A stretch of 50,040 nt of DNA from Isoptericola luteus (GCF_020297055.1 NZ_JAIXCQ010000003.1:320277-370316), one strand, 5' to 3'; shown: positions 14,924 to 24,196, counted from the stretch's first letter. The notes: generated by a model not told the origin, from the letters alone. A program made the numbers and translations.

Positions 14924-15823
14924 TTGGATCGTCTCAAGATTGTCGTGGTGACCTATGGCCGGTCCGACCTCGTCACGCGATGTCTTTCCTCTGTTCTTCT
15001 CTCGATCCCGGAGAAGACGACCATCCATGTCGTTGACAATAGCTCTCCCGACGACACCGCCGACGTCGTCGCCACCAGGTTTCCGGAGGTCGCGCTGCAC
15101 CGCCGCACATCGAACGACGGCTTCGCTGCGGCGAACAATGCAGTGCTCGCCGAGATCACTGCCCCCTACGTACTCCTGCTCAACCCGGACACCGAGATCG
15201 GACCAGGACTCCTCGACCATCTCCTCGACGCCATGGACGAGCACATGGACGTCGGCATGGTGGGGTGTCGCCTCGTCACCGCCGACGGCAGTCTCGATCA
15301 CGCGGCGAAGCGGCACATTCCGAGCCCGTGGACCGCCGTCCGCTACTTTGCCCTCAAGGTCGTCGGGCGCACGGGCTCCCACTACACGGCACCGGACGTC
15401 GGCGAGTACGACGTCGCCGAGGTCGAGGCCGTGAACGGTGCCTTCATGCTCGTCCGGGCCGAGGCGATCCGCGAGGTCGGGCTTCTCGACGAACGATTCT
15501 GGATGTATGCCGAGGACCTGGACTGGTGCGTGCGGATGCGGGCCGCGGGCTGGAGCATCGTCTACGACGGCCGAGTGACCGCGACCCACCTCAAGGGAGG
15601 TTCGTCCGGCACTGCGCGCCCGCTCCGCCTCAACTACCACTTTCACCGCAGCATGGTGCTCTTCTACCTCAAACATCAGAGGCGGAGCCCGCTGGTCGAC
15701 GCGTGCGTCGTGACGGGGATCTGGCTGCGCTTCGCACTGTCCAGCACGGCAAGCGCACTCACGCGCGCCTTCGCCAGGTCGGGTGGTGCTCGCCCCCGTG
15801 CAGTAGAGCCAGCCCATGAGTGA
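14924..15823 (+). CDS. Family 2 glycosyltransferase (rhamnosyltransferase-like)
   Basis: The 299-residue GT-A enzyme begins with IVVVTYGRSDLVTRCLSSVL and HVVDNSSPDDT. It carries the DXD-type LLLNPDTEIGPG (about residues 88-99), VNGAFMLVRAEAIREVGLLDERFWMYAEDLDWCVRMRAAGW, and ends with a basic region. The WMYAEDLDWC block is typical of GT2 rhamnosyl- and related transferases that extend lipid-linked repeat units at the inner membrane face. The start is TTG at 14924, set by GGAGG about 11 nt upstream. The stop overlaps the next gene by 8 bp, opening a four-gene coupled operon through 19410. Confidence 0.9.
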   Translation: MDRLKIVVVTYGRSDLVTRCLSSVLLSIPEKTTIHVVDNSSPDDTADVVATRFPEVALHRRTSNDGFAAANNAVLAEITAPYVLLLNPDTEIGPGLLDHLLDAMDEHMDVGMVGCRLVTADGSLDHAAKRHIPSPWTAVRYFALKVVGRTGSHYTAPDVGEYDVAEVEAVNGAFMLVRAEAIREVGLLDERFWMYAEDLDWCVRMRAAGWSIVYDGRVTATHLKGGSSGTARPLRLNYHFHRSMVLFYLKHQRRSPLVDACVVTGIWLRFALSSTASALTRAFARSGGARPRAVEPAHE

Positions 15824-16637
15824 GGCGTCCCAGGCCACGACCGGCCGGATCAGCGTCGTCCTGCCGACCTACGACCGGGCAGAGACCCTGCCCGCAGCCA
15901 TCGCCAGCGTGCTCGAGCAGACGGTTCCGGTCCACGAGGTGATCGTCGTCGACGACGGATCGACAGACGCGTCTGCCGACATCGTGGCCCGGGCAGCCGA
16001 ACGAGACTCCCGCGTGCGTCTGGTGCAACAACGGCACCTCGGTGCAACGGCGGCACGAAACCGTGGGATCTCCGAGGCGCAGGGCGAGCTCGTCGCGTTC
16101 CAGGACAGCGACGACCTGTGGTTGCCCACCTTTGTCGAACACCTTGGGCCGTCAGCCGGCCCGGGCGTCGTCGTGTTCGGGACGTGCCGGGCGTGGGCCG
16201 GTTCGAGCTCGAGCCTCGAGCCGCTCCGTCCGATCGCCAACCCTCGACGCTCCCTCCGGCGAACGAACCTGTTCTCCACCCAGTCCGCGATCCTCGACGG
16301 AGCGCTTCTCCGTGACGTCAGGTTCGACGGGAACCTCCGCCGGTTCCAGGACTGGGACCTGTGGCTGTCACTCATCGAGAAGACCGACGCCCGGCTCCTC
16401 CACGTGCCGGTCGTCGTGGTGGACAAGTTCCTGTCCGAGGACAGCATCACCCGTGGCGACCCCCGCGTCCGGGACGCCAGCATCCGCCGAATCTTGAGGC
16501 GTCACTGGCGGCTGTTCGCGCGCGACCCCCTCGCACTCGCGCGCACGACGGTGCGCGGCGTGGTCCGACCTGTCGTGCAGCCTGCCCGCCGGACGGCCGA
16601 TCGAGCGCGTGCACGGCGCGCGGAAGAACTCGCATGA
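15816..16637 (+). CDS. Family 2 glycosyltransferase
   Basis: The 273-residue GT-A fold protein has ISVVLPTYDRAETLPAAIASVLEQT, EVIVVDDGSTDASADI, RNRGISEAQGELVAFQDSDDLW (the DXD is DSDD) and FQDWDLWLSLIE. The C-terminus is basic and Arg-rich, suiting contact with the membrane. It overlaps the upstream GT2 by 8 bp and the next gene as ATGA, which implies translational coupling. It likely adds one sugar to the lipid-linked repeat. Donor and linkage cannot be read from the sequence. Confidence 0.9.
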   Translation: MSEASQATTGRISVVLPTYDRAETLPAAIASVLEQTVPVHEVIVVDDGSTDASADIVARAAERDSRVRLVQQRHLGATAARNRGISEAQGELVAFQDSDDLWLPTFVEHLGPSAGPGVVVFGTCRAWAGSSSSLEPLRPIANPRRSLRRTNLFSTQSAILDGALLRDVRFDGNLRRFQDWDLWLSLIEKTDARLLHVPVVVVDKFLSEDSITRGDPRVRDASIRRILRRHWRLFARDPLALARTTVRGVVRPVVQPARRTADRARARRAEELA

Positions 16638-17905
16638 CATCCGTCGCAGCACCGACGCAGACCGCCGGGCACCCGATGACCGATCGCTCGGCGCGGCTCA
16701 TCACGACGTCGACGGTCGTCGCGGTGGTAGGGATGCTCTTCGCGACCAAGATCGCCGACCGGCTCGCCGTCTCCAACATCGCCCAGGTAGTCGCGATCAT
16801 CCTGCTGCTCGCGGCCCACCCGCGGCTCATTCGAACCCGCGACACGGTGCTGATCCTGGTGGGAGTCGCCTCCGTGGCGCTCGGCGCGCTGAGCGTGTCG
16901 CTGCAGTACGGCACCCGCATCCTAGTGACCCACTCGATCTACTTCTTGATCGCGACGTTCTACCTCGTCGCGATCTACCGGGCGTGCCGCGACCACGGGG
17001 CCACGGACGCCGTATCGGAAGGTGTGCGCCGTGCCATCCCGGTGGCAGCGGTCGTGCTCGTGGCCATGCTCGGCTGGGAACTCGTGACGGGCGTCGAGAT
17101 CCCCAACCTCGGGTTCGACGACAACTCGCATGCGGCGATGGCCGCATGCTTTCTTGCTTTCGCATCGCTGCGCTTCCTCCGTACACCGCTCCGGTTGCTC
17201 GTCGCTCTGGGGTTCTTCGCGATCGCGCTCATCACCTACTCGCGGATGCCCTTCTTCTTCGCACCGTTCCTCGTGCTCGCCTTCTGGATCGAGTACCGGC
17301 GGGTCCGTGCCCGTGCTACCAAGGCGTGGCAGGTGTTCGGCGCGCATCTCATCCTGCTCGCCGCCGTCACCATCCCTGCGGTCCTCGCCGTGCGGGCGGC
17401 CGACCGATTCACCGTGTTCGAGAGAGTGCTGGCTCCAGGCGAAGCAACATCGGCCTCGACGGCGGCCCACCTCGAGCTGCTTTCCCTCGGCGCACAGCTC
17501 AAGGTGGAGAGCGTCTGGAACGTCGTCCTCGGTGTGACGCCAGGCGGTTTCTCCAGCGCGGTAGCCGCGAGCGAGGTCGACCTCGGGGGCATCGCTGCCA
17601 AGGACCCTGTGGCCTACCAGCTGATCCTGGACGGGTCGGCTCCGCTCCACTCGACGCTGGGCTCGATCGTCCTGGAGTTCCCCCTGTGGGTGGTCGTCCT
17701 GTATCTGGTCGTCCTGGCGCACACCACCCTCGCGCTCGTGCGCAGGCGAGAGTGGGTGATGGCCATGTTTCTGATCGCCTTGGTCGGCGCCACGTCGCTG
17801 TACTCGAGCCACAACGAGCTGTACTTCATCGTGAGCCTCGCCGTCCCCCTCGCCCTCGCCTATCGCAGCCCGCCCGCGGCCCCGCTCACCACCTCGCCGG
17901 CATGA
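16634..17905 (+). CDS. Wzy/O-antigen-ligase-like polymerase, multi-pass membrane protein
   Basis: The 423-residue protein has about 11 predicted hydrophobic segments. A large outer loop (about residues 245-335) lies before LVVLAHTTLALV, with a GVTPGGFSSAV region and a following SAPLHSTLGSIVLEFPLWVVVLY segment. The H-S/N at the loop end followed by a helix resembles O-antigen ligase/Wzy proteins, which have little sequence conservation. ATG at 16634 overlaps the GT2 stop (ATGA), and the stop overlaps the flippase start in the same way. Between a glycosyltransferase and a flippase, the repeat-unit polymerase is the natural role. The call rests on topology and context. Confidence 0.75.
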   Translation: MTSVAAPTQTAGHPMTDRSARLITTSTVVAVVGMLFATKIADRLAVSNIAQVVAIILLLAAHPRLIRTRDTVLILVGVASVALGALSVSLQYGTRILVTHSIYFLIATFYLVAIYRACRDHGATDAVSEGVRRAIPVAAVVLVAMLGWELVTGVEIPNLGFDDNSHAAMAACFLAFASLRFLRTPLRLLVALGFFAIALITYSRMPFFFAPFLVLAFWIEYRRVRARATKAWQVFGAHLILLAAVTIPAVLAVRAADRFTVFERVLAPGEATSASTAAHLELLSLGAQLKVESVWNVVLGVTPGGFSSAVAASEVDLGGIAAKDPVAYQLILDGSAPLHSTLGSIVLEFPLWVVVLYLVVLAHTTLALVRRREWVMAMFLIALVGATSLYSSHNELYFIVSLAVPLALAYRSPPAAPLTTSPA

Positions 17906-19410
17906 CGGGCGAGCCGACCGGCGACACGCAACGTCTCGGCAGGACCGCTGCGCGAGGCAGCGTCTCCACGCTTGCCGGACAGCTCGCGCGCGCGACCGTG
18001 CAGGCGATCTCACTGGTCGTCCTGGCCCGGCTTCTCCTGCCCGAGGACTTCGGTCTCGTCGCAATGGTCGCCGCCGTGGTACGCATCGGCGACGTCGTGC
18101 GGGAGAGCGGCTTGGCGAATGCTGCGATCCAGGCGACCACGCTGTCGGACGAGCAGCGCGACAACCTCTTCTGGCTCAACACGGTGCTCGGATGCGCTAC
18201 CGGCGCAGCGCTGTTCTTCCTCGCACCGCTGGTAGCCGGCTTCTACGGTGAACCTGCGCTGGTGGAGATCACCCGATGGCTCGCTCTGACGTTTGTCCTC
18301 AGTGGCATCGCCACGCAGTACGGCGCGAGCCTCGTGCGGGACATGAGGTTCGCGGCCGCGGCGACGATCGAGGTCGTCGCCCAGGTCGCCGGCCTCGTGG
18401 CCGCGATCGTCATCGCGTTGATCGGTGGCGCCTACTGGGCCCTGGTCGGCCAGAACCTCGCGATCGCCCTGGTCATCTGCGTCGGCTCCGCGGCCGCCGC
18501 CGGATGGCTCCCCGGACTGCCACACCGAGACGTGAGCATCCGCCCGCTCGTGGGCTACGGCCTCCACCTCCTCGCCAGCCAGCTCATCGAGCAGACGTGC
18601 CGAGCCGCCGACACCATCGTCGTCGGGTTCCGGTTCGGCGCGGTCTCGGCCGGGCTCTACAACCGGGCGTTCCAGCTGATGGCGCTTCCCATGCGGCAGC
18701 TCACCTATCCCGCGCAGCGCGTCGCCCTGACCGTGCTGGCGCGACTGCAAGACGACAAGGACACGTTCTGGCCGTTCGTCCTGCGAGGTCAGACCATCCT
18801 GCTCCACGCCCTCACACCCGTCTGCTCGCTCGCCGCCGCTCTGGCGCCCGCCGTCGTCGACATCGTGCTCGGTCCGTCCTGGGCGGCGGCCGCGCCGGTC
18901 TTGTCCCTGCTGATGGTGGCAGCGATCTTCGAGACGGCGAGCCAGCCCACGACGTGGGTCCTGCTGTCGACGGGCCGCACACGGGCCTTGTTCGTCTTCA
19001 CCCTCGTGACCCGGCCGGTGCTCCTCGTCGCGATCGTCGGAGGGTCGTTCCTGGGGCTGGCGGGAGTGGCGGGCGGAGTGGCCGCGTCCGCCGTCGTCAT
19101 CTGGCTCGCGGGTCTCGTCTGGATCCGTCGCACAAACGCCGCCCCCGCCGGCAGGCTGTTCGGTGCCGCCCTCCGGGCGGTCGCCGCCCATGGGATCGCA
19201 GCGGCGTCGGGAGGACTAGCCGCTGCGCGGCTCGACCTCCCGGGGCCGTGGGCGGAGGTAGGTGTCGGTCTCGGCGTCGCCGTCGCAACCCTCGGCGTCC
19301 TAGCTTTGGCCTGGCCACAGCTTCGCCGTGACCTCTCGGCGGTCCTCCGGAGCGCACGGCTGCTCAGGCATCCACAGGCGTCCGACCAGCGTCGGGAGGC
19401 ACATCAGTAG
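17902..19410 (+). CDS. Wzx-like lipopolysaccharide/EPS flippase (MOP superfamily)
   Basis: The 502-residue protein has about 14 hydrophobic segments. Its opening (RTAARGSVSTLAGQLARATVQAISLVVLARLLLPEDFGLVAMVAAV) is diagnostic of the polysaccharide transporter branch of the MOP superfamily. Other family marks are GLANAAIQ, LFWLNTVLG, and DTIVVGFRFGAVSAGLYNRAFQLMALP followed by YPAQRVALTVLARLQDD. It should flip lipid-linked repeat units across the membrane. The start overlaps the upstream stop as ATGA. The last 7 bp overlap, tail to tail, the sugar transferase gene on the other strand, so this operon ends without its own terminator. Confidence 0.92.
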   Translation: MTGEPTGDTQRLGRTAARGSVSTLAGQLARATVQAISLVVLARLLLPEDFGLVAMVAAVVRIGDVVRESGLANAAIQATTLSDEQRDNLFWLNTVLGCATGAALFFLAPLVAGFYGEPALVEITRWLALTFVLSGIATQYGASLVRDMRFAAAATIEVVAQVAGLVAAIVIALIGGAYWALVGQNLAIALVICVGSAAAAGWLPGLPHRDVSIRPLVGYGLHLLASQLIEQTCRAADTIVVGFRFGAVSAGLYNRAFQLMALPMRQLTYPAQRVALTVLARLQDDKDTFWPFVLRGQTILLHALTPVCSLAAALAPAVVDIVLGPSWAAAAPVLSLLMVAAIFETASQPTTWVLLSTGRTRALFVFTLVTRPVLLVAIVGGSFLGLAGVAGGVAASAVVIWLAGLVWIRRTNAAPAGRLFGAALRAVAAHGIAAASGGLAAARLDLPGPWAEVGVGLGVAVATLGVLALAWPQLRRDLSAVLRSARLLRHPQASDQRREAHQ

Positions 19411-20945
19411 GCACCGTCACGGCCCACCACCGCACGTACGGTCCGCAGGAGGATGACGACGTCGCCCATCAGCGTCCAGTTCTCCACGTAGTACAGGTCC
19501 AGCCGGACGCTCTGGTCCAGCGGCAGGTCGTTGCGCCCGCTCACCTGCCACAGTCCGGTGAGCCCTGGCTTGACGAGCAGCCGACGGCGCAGCGCGTCGT
19601 CGTACTGCGCCACCTCGAACGCGACCTGCGGGCGGGGCCCGACGAGGCTCATGTCGCCGCGCAGCACGTTGACGAGCTGCGGGAACTCGTCGATCGAGTA
19701 CCGCCGCAGGAACCGCCCGAGGCGGGTCACGCGCGGGTCGGACTTGGGCTTGTAGAACACTCCGGCGTCGCCGTCGAGCGCCGCGGCGAGCTCCTGCTCG
19801 GCGCCGACCCGCATGGTGCGCAGCTTGTAGAGCGTGAACGGCTCGCCGTTCAGGCCGATGCGCTCCTGGCGGAACAGCGCCGGCCCTGGGCTGGTGAGCC
19901 GCACGAGCCCGGCGACCACGAGCAGCGGGACGGCGAGCACCGCCAGGCCGAGCGCCGTCACGACAACGTCGAAGGCACGCTTGAGCGCGTGCTGGGTACC
20001 CGTGTACCCGGGTGGGGTCACCTGGACCACGGGCACGCCGTCCACGGGGGTCACGAGCAGGCGGGGGCTCGCGACGTCGGCGAGCCCAGGCACCACGAGC
20101 AGGTCGGCGCCGGTGGGCTCGAGGTCCCAGGCGAACTGCTTGATCATCTGGGTGGTGGCGGTGTCCGACGCGGTGACCGCGACTGCGTCGATCCCCGACT
20201 CGCGCGCGACGGCGGCCGCGTCCCGCACGTCGCCGAGCACCGGTACCTGCGGCAGCGGCGACGGCGTCGCCCTCCCGCCGGGCACGCACACGCCGACGAC
20301 GTCGAACCCGGCGCCGCGAGCACGGCGCATCCGGATCCCGAGGTCCTGGACGGTCTCGAACGCCCCGACCAGGAGGGTGCGGCGCCGGAAGCCACCTTTC
20401 TCGCGTTCGGCGTGCAGCCGCTGCGCGAGCAGGAGCCGTCCGCCGAGCAGCAGTGCCAGCCCCACCGGGAGCGCGACCGCGACGTACGAGCGCGCCAGGT
20501 CGAACTTGACCAGGTAGCAGACCACGGCCAGCAGGCCGAAGAGGCCGAGCGACGCCCGCACGGCGCGCACGATCTCCTCGCGTCCCGAGCCGAGGACCCG
20601 GTGGCTGCGGGCGCCACCGATGCCGAGCGCCACGACCCACGCCTCCACGAGCACCACGGAGATCAGCAGGTACTGGCCGCCGCGTGGCTCGAGGAGCCCG
20701 ACGTCGACGTCGAGGTCGAAGCGGACCAGGTATGCGGCAGCCACGGCCAGCACCACGGCTGCCACGTCGACGTACAGGGCTCGGGAGACGAGTGCCGACT
20801 GCCATCCGCTCGCCTCCCGGCGGACCCCCAGGGCGGGGGCCCGCCAGGAGTGGCGGGGCCCGGCGAACGACGGGCCTGGTTCAGCCGGGAGCCACCGGTG
20901 CTCGACCCCTCCCGCCAGCGGTGCGCCGTCCTTCTCGACCGTCAT
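19404..20945 (-). CDS. Polyprenyl-phosphate sugar-1-phosphate transferase (WcaJ/CpsE-like), copy 1
   Basis: The 513-residue initiating transferase has four or five N-terminal helices (about 55-180), a Rossmann-like middle region (RRTLLVGAFETVQDLGIRM, FDVVGVCVPGG), and the C-terminal bacterial sugar transferase domain. That domain shows KRAFDVVVTALGLAVL, LTSPGPALFRQERIGLNGEPF, YKLRTMRVGAE, RRYSIDEFPQLVNVLRGDMSLVGPRP and GLWQVSGRND. It moves sugar-1-phosphate from a UDP-sugar to undecaprenyl phosphate, the first step of repeat-unit assembly. It is the last gene of the minus-strand group with DUF4012 and LAxTG genes. A paralogue at 24197 shares the whole architecture and the C-terminal GAY. Confidence 0.93.
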   Translation of the reverse strand: MTVEKDGAPLAGGVEHRWLPAEPGPSFAGPRHSWRAPALGVRREASGWQSALVSRALYVDVAAVVLAVAAAYLVRFDLDVDVGLLEPRGGQYLLISVVLVEAWVVALGIGGARSHRVLGSGREEIVRAVRASLGLFGLLAVVCYLVKFDLARSYVAVALPVGLALLLGGRLLLAQRLHAEREKGGFRRRTLLVGAFETVQDLGIRMRRARGAGFDVVGVCVPGGRATPSPLPQVPVLGDVRDAAAVARESGIDAVAVTASDTATTQMIKQFAWDLEPTGADLLVVPGLADVASPRLLVTPVDGVPVVQVTPPGYTGTQHALKRAFDVVVTALGLAVLAVPLLVVAGLVRLTSPGPALFRQERIGLNGEPFTLYKLRTMRVGAEQELAAALDGDAGVFYKPKSDPRVTRLGRFLRRYSIDEFPQLVNVLRGDMSLVGPRPQVAFEVAQYDDALRRRLLVKPGLTGLWQVSGRNDLPLDQSVRLDLYYVENWTLMGDVVILLRTVRAVVGRDGAY

Positions 20946-20968
20946 CGCGACGCTTCCCCCGGCTCACC

Positions 20969-21574
20969 TCACACCGAACTGTCGCCGCCGTGCGAGGGCT
21001 CGGCCGCCCTCGCCGCCCGTCCACGCCCTCGCGCGACGAGGAGTGCACCGAGGCCGACGACGAGCAGCAGGCCCGCCGCGAGCAGGTACGGGGTGCTCGT
21101 GGCACCGGTCACGGCGAGGCCACCCGCCGTCGTGGTCGTGCCGTCGGCGCCTGCGACGCCGTCGGCATCACCCGCGTCGTCACCCACGGCGGCGTCGTCG
21201 ACGACGGCACCGACGGTGGAGGTCGCGACGACCTGCCCCTCGGCGTCGGTCGCGGTCAGCGTGTAGGTGCCCTCGGAGGGCAGCGTCACGACGAACGCCG
21301 CGGACCCGTCGGTCGTCGCCGCGGTCTGTGCGCCGGCGACGTCGATCGCGGAGTCGTCGACGCCGGGGATCTCGAGCGTGAAGGAAGGGTTGCCCACGGG
21401 GCCGGAGAGGTTGACCACGAACGGCTCTCCCACGACCGGAGTGGTGATGCTGATGGAGAGTGCGTACTCGTCCGGCGAGTACTCGAAGTCGTCGGTGTCT
21501 GCGCTGGCCGCCGTGGCCGAGAACGCTGTCGTGGCGATCAGCGCGGTGACGAGCGCGGTGAGACGTCGAAGCAT
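20969..21574 (-). CDS. LAxTG sortase-anchored surface protein with Ig-like domain
   Basis: The 201-residue secreted protein has a signal peptide (residues 1-25, cleavage at ASA|D), a beta-rich Ig-like region of about 90 residues (TPVVGEPFVVNLSGP, GSAAFVVTLPSEGTYTLTATDAEG), and an acidic Asp/Thr-rich linker. It ends with the sorting signal LAVTG (153-157), a hydrophobic helix and the basic tail ARGRGRAARAAE. LAxTG is the motif used by class E sortases of high-GC actinobacteria. ATG at 21574 is chosen over a frame to 21625 because GGGGGCAAG precedes it. It lies between the DUF4012 gene and a sugar transferase, so a wall-bound role in polysaccharide retention is possible. Confidence 0.88.
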   Translation of the reverse strand: MLRRLTALVTALIATTAFSATAASADTDDFEYSPDEYALSISITTPVVGEPFVVNLSGPVGNPSFTLEIPGVDDSAIDVAGAQTAATTDGSAAFVVTLPSEGTYTLTATDAEGQVVATSTVGAVVDDAAVGDDAGDADGVAGADGTTTTAGGLAVTGATSTPYLLAAGLLLVVGLGALLVARGRGRAARAAEPSHGGDSSV

Positions 21575-21685
21575 GATCTTGCCCCCTGATGTGACCGATT
21601 CTGGCGTGTAGGTGCGCGACGGCACCGTGACTGGCGGCCGCGTTCTGGACCGCTCCTCATCAGTTGTGTTTCCGGAGAAGTCGCC

Positions 21686-23539
21686 TCAACGCTGAGCGCG
21701 GGCGCCCGGAGTCGCCCGGAGGGCGACATCGCCGGATTGGTGCTTCCCGGTGATCATCACATAGGTCACCGAGTTTGTCTCCCCTGGAGACAAAGAAAGG
21801 GTTCGGGCACCGACAACAAGGTGATGATGCATCTGTGGGAAAAGCCCGACATTCCCCGCCGCGTCGTATGCGGACACCACTTTCCCGCCTGCCGGCGCGT
21901 AGACCAGCGCGTTCATCCGCAATTCACCGGCCTGTCCCTCGTCCATTCCCGTGACATATGCGGGCAGACCTCGCACCTCGTGCGGCGTGGCCGTGTTCGT
22001 GAAGGAGACGGTGACCGCCAGCTCGTGCGAGCCGTCCGGTCGGTCGGCCACGACGTCCACGTCGACGTCGGACTCCAGGTACCAGCCCATCTTCGCCGCG
22101 CGGGTCATCTGCGTGTACACGCCGACCACGGGGGTGTCCTCCCCGCGCACCCCGCGCAGCGCGCCGTCGAGGACGGTGCCGTCCAGCAGCGCCTGCTCCT
22201 CCGGCGTGGCGGACCAGAGCATCACCCTGCCCTCGCGAGCGCTGCCCGCGAGGGCGTCCATCAGGGCGGAGGTGCCCGCGGCGCCCCGCATGACCCGTTC
22301 GAACGCGGACTGCGCCACGGCGGCGAAGACGGCGTCCTGCTCGCTCGGGTCGGGGTGCTGCAGGTAGACGTCGTGCAGCAGGAACTCGGAGAGATCGTCG
22401 CCCTGCAGCTCCCGGCCGCCCGGCACCGTCAGCGGGTCGCTCCCGGCCAGGACGGCGGCGAGCGCCACCGGGTCCATGGAGAGCACGCCGTCGACGGTCA
22501 CGCCGGTGCGCAGCCGCCACATCTCGCGGGCCAGCTCGGCGGCCCGCGGGAAGTCGGGCGTCATCGTCACGTTCTGCCCGAAGCGCGCCAGCTTGTCCCC
22601 GAACAGGGCCGACTCGGCGTCGTCCAGGGGCAGGACTGGCTCGTCGAACCGGCCCAGCGACGACGCAGCCCGCTGGTCCTCGATCGTGACCTCGCCGTCG
22701 TCCGCCCGGAGCTGGATGTAGGAGCCGGGGATCCCGCCCAGGGTGCGCGGCTCGGCGTTCGTCTGCACGAGCACGAGGTAGCGCCGTTCGCCGTCCGCCC
22801 CGAGCATGGCCGGGACGAGCTGCGCCGCACGGGCGGCGGTAGCGGTCGTCGAGCGCAGCTCTCCGAGCTTGGCGGCTACCGACGCGACCGCGCCGTCGAC
22901 CTGGGGCAGCAGCGTGTCGTCGATGCCCGCCACCGTCTGCTGGGCGATCTCGAGGTCGCGGTCCGCGTCGACGACGGCGGGGGCGGCCGCCCGCAGCGGA
23001 GCGAGGTCCACCCGGCCGTCCCGGGGAGTCAGCGTCGCCGGGTTGACCGCCCCGGTCACGCTGACCAGGTCCTCCAGCGGGCCGCGCGCGAGCGAGTCGC
23101 TCACCTCGGCGAGGGTGGTCACCGCCTCCGCCGTCGACCCGAGGAACGGCATGCGCTCGGCCAGCCACCAGTGCGGCCCGGACGTCGCGCCGACCGCGGC
23201 GGCGGTGTCGTCCTGGAGCGCGGCGAGGATCGTGTCGACCCGGTCCGTCTGGCCGGCGACCGCCGCCGGGGTCAGGGCGGAGATCCGGTCCGCCGCCTGA
23301 GCGAGCGAGTCCCGGGCGCGCAGCGCGTCGGTCGCGACCCGTGCCATCGTCAGGACGAGCACCAGGGCGAGCGCCGCGATCACCCACGTCCCGACGCGGA
23401 CGCGGCGTTTGCGGACCGCGCGCCCCCGCACCGAGAGCCGGGGCCTCGGCGGAGGCGGCGCGTCCGGCGGGCGCGTCACCGTCCCCGCCACGGGCACCGG
23501 GGCCTCAGCCCACTTCTCGCCCCATCCGGGATGCGTCAC
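21686..23539 (-). CDS. DUF4012-domain membrane-anchored protein
   Basis: From GTG at 23539 the product has 617 residues: a proline-rich cytoplasmic head, one membrane helix (VIAALALVLVLTMARVA), and a long extracellular part of the DUF4012 family. Recognisable blocks are YLVLVQTNAEPRTLGGIPGSY, the MTPDFPRAAELAREMW segment, VDGVLSMDPVALAAVLAGSDP and a C-terminal beta domain (VSFTNTATPHEVRGLPAYV). DUF4012 resembles LytR-CpsA-Psr-like proteins in context and often sits in actinobacterial EPS loci; its activity is undetermined. GTG 23539 has GGGGGAT upstream, whereas the longer start at 23611 lacks a ribosome site. It is divergent from the phosphatase gene. Confidence 0.85.
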   Translation of the reverse strand: MTHPGWGEKWAEAPVPVAGTVTRPPDAPPPPRPRLSVRGRAVRKRRVRVGTWVIAALALVLVLTMARVATDALRARDSLAQAADRISALTPAAVAGQTDRVDTILAALQDDTAAAVGATSGPHWWLAERMPFLGSTAEAVTTLAEVSDSLARGPLEDLVSVTGAVNPATLTPRDGRVDLAPLRAAAPAVVDADRDLEIAQQTVAGIDDTLLPQVDGAVASVAAKLGELRSTTATAARAAQLVPAMLGADGERRYLVLVQTNAEPRTLGGIPGSYIQLRADDGEVTIEDQRAASSLGRFDEPVLPLDDAESALFGDKLARFGQNVTMTPDFPRAAELAREMWRLRTGVTVDGVLSMDPVALAAVLAGSDPLTVPGGRELQGDDLSEFLLHDVYLQHPDPSEQDAVFAAVAQSAFERVMRGAAGTSALMDALAGSAREGRVMLWSATPEEQALLDGTVLDGALRGVRGEDTPVVGVYTQMTRAAKMGWYLESDVDVDVVADRPDGSHELAVTVSFTNTATPHEVRGLPAYVTGMDEGQAGELRMNALVYAPAGGKVVSAYDAAGNVGLFPQMHHHLVVGARTLSLSPGETNSVTYVMITGKHQSGDVALRATPGARAQR

Positions 23540-23635
23540 AGGATCCCCCGTCGTGTGATGGCGCCACGCGAATGTCGCTGTCACGCTACCCAGAGCGGTG
23601 CCGTCCGGCATCGTGAGCCGTCAGGAGGGGGCCGG

Positions 23636-24187
23636 ATGACCTACGGGATCCTGGTCGTGTGCACGGGGAACATCTGCAGGTCGGCCGCCGCGGAGCACCT
23701 GCTCGCCCGGGGTCTGGACGACTCGGTGGCGCCCGCCAGCGCGGGCACGCAGGGCCTGCCGGGATGGCCCGTCGACCCGCCGGTCGCAGCCCGCCTGGCC
23801 GCCGACGGCATCGACGCCTCCGCGTTTCGCTCCCGCCCCCTGACGGCGGGCATGATGGCCGAGGCCGACCTGGTGCTCACGCTGACGGGTGCGCATCGTG
23901 CCGCCGCGCTCGAGCTGTACCCCGCCCGCGTGCGGCAGACGCTGACCCTCGGCGAGCTCTCCCGCCTGGCGTCGACGCTCCCCGCGGGCGCCGTCAGCGG
24001 CAGCACCGACGCGGAACGGCTCGCCGCCCTCGTCGAGGCCGCTCTGGCGCGGCGGCCGCTGTTCGTCGGAGCGGGGGCCGACGACGACGTCCCCGACCCG
24101 TACCGGCGCCCGGACGACGAGTACGAGCGCGCCTACGCCCAGCTGTCCCGGCACGTCGACCGTCTGCTGACGGCGCTGCACGGATGA
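23636..24187 (+). CDS. Low-molecular-weight protein tyrosine phosphatase (Wzb-like)
   Basis: The 183-residue enzyme has the P-loop CTGNICRS with nucleophile Cys9 and Arg15, and the general acid in DVPDPYRR (Asp154). It is slightly longer than the usual ~150 residues because of an insert around 105-150. Such phosphatases remove phosphate from the C-terminal Tyr cluster of BY-kinases, and the partner here is most likely the fused kinase at 13297-14721. It is the only + strand gene in this part of the cluster, 9 bp from the convergent second sugar transferase. AGGAGGGG lies 5-12 nt before the ATG. Confidence 0.93.
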   Translation: MTYGILVVCTGNICRSAAAEHLLARGLDDSVAPASAGTQGLPGWPVDPPVAARLAADGIDASAFRSRPLTAGMMAEADLVLTLTGAHRAAALELYPARVRQTLTLGELSRLASTLPAGAVSGSTDAERLAALVEAALARRPLFVGAGADDDVPDPYRRPDDEYERAYAQLSRHVDRLLTALHG

Positions 24188-24196
24188 CGCGAGCCC

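Noticed and set aside
16609-17901. Upstream extension of the flippase frame to a 933-residue protein
   Set aside because: The added part overlaps the Wzy-like gene in another frame and is Arg-rich. ATG at 17902 starts a typical flippase N-terminus within an ATGA overlap.
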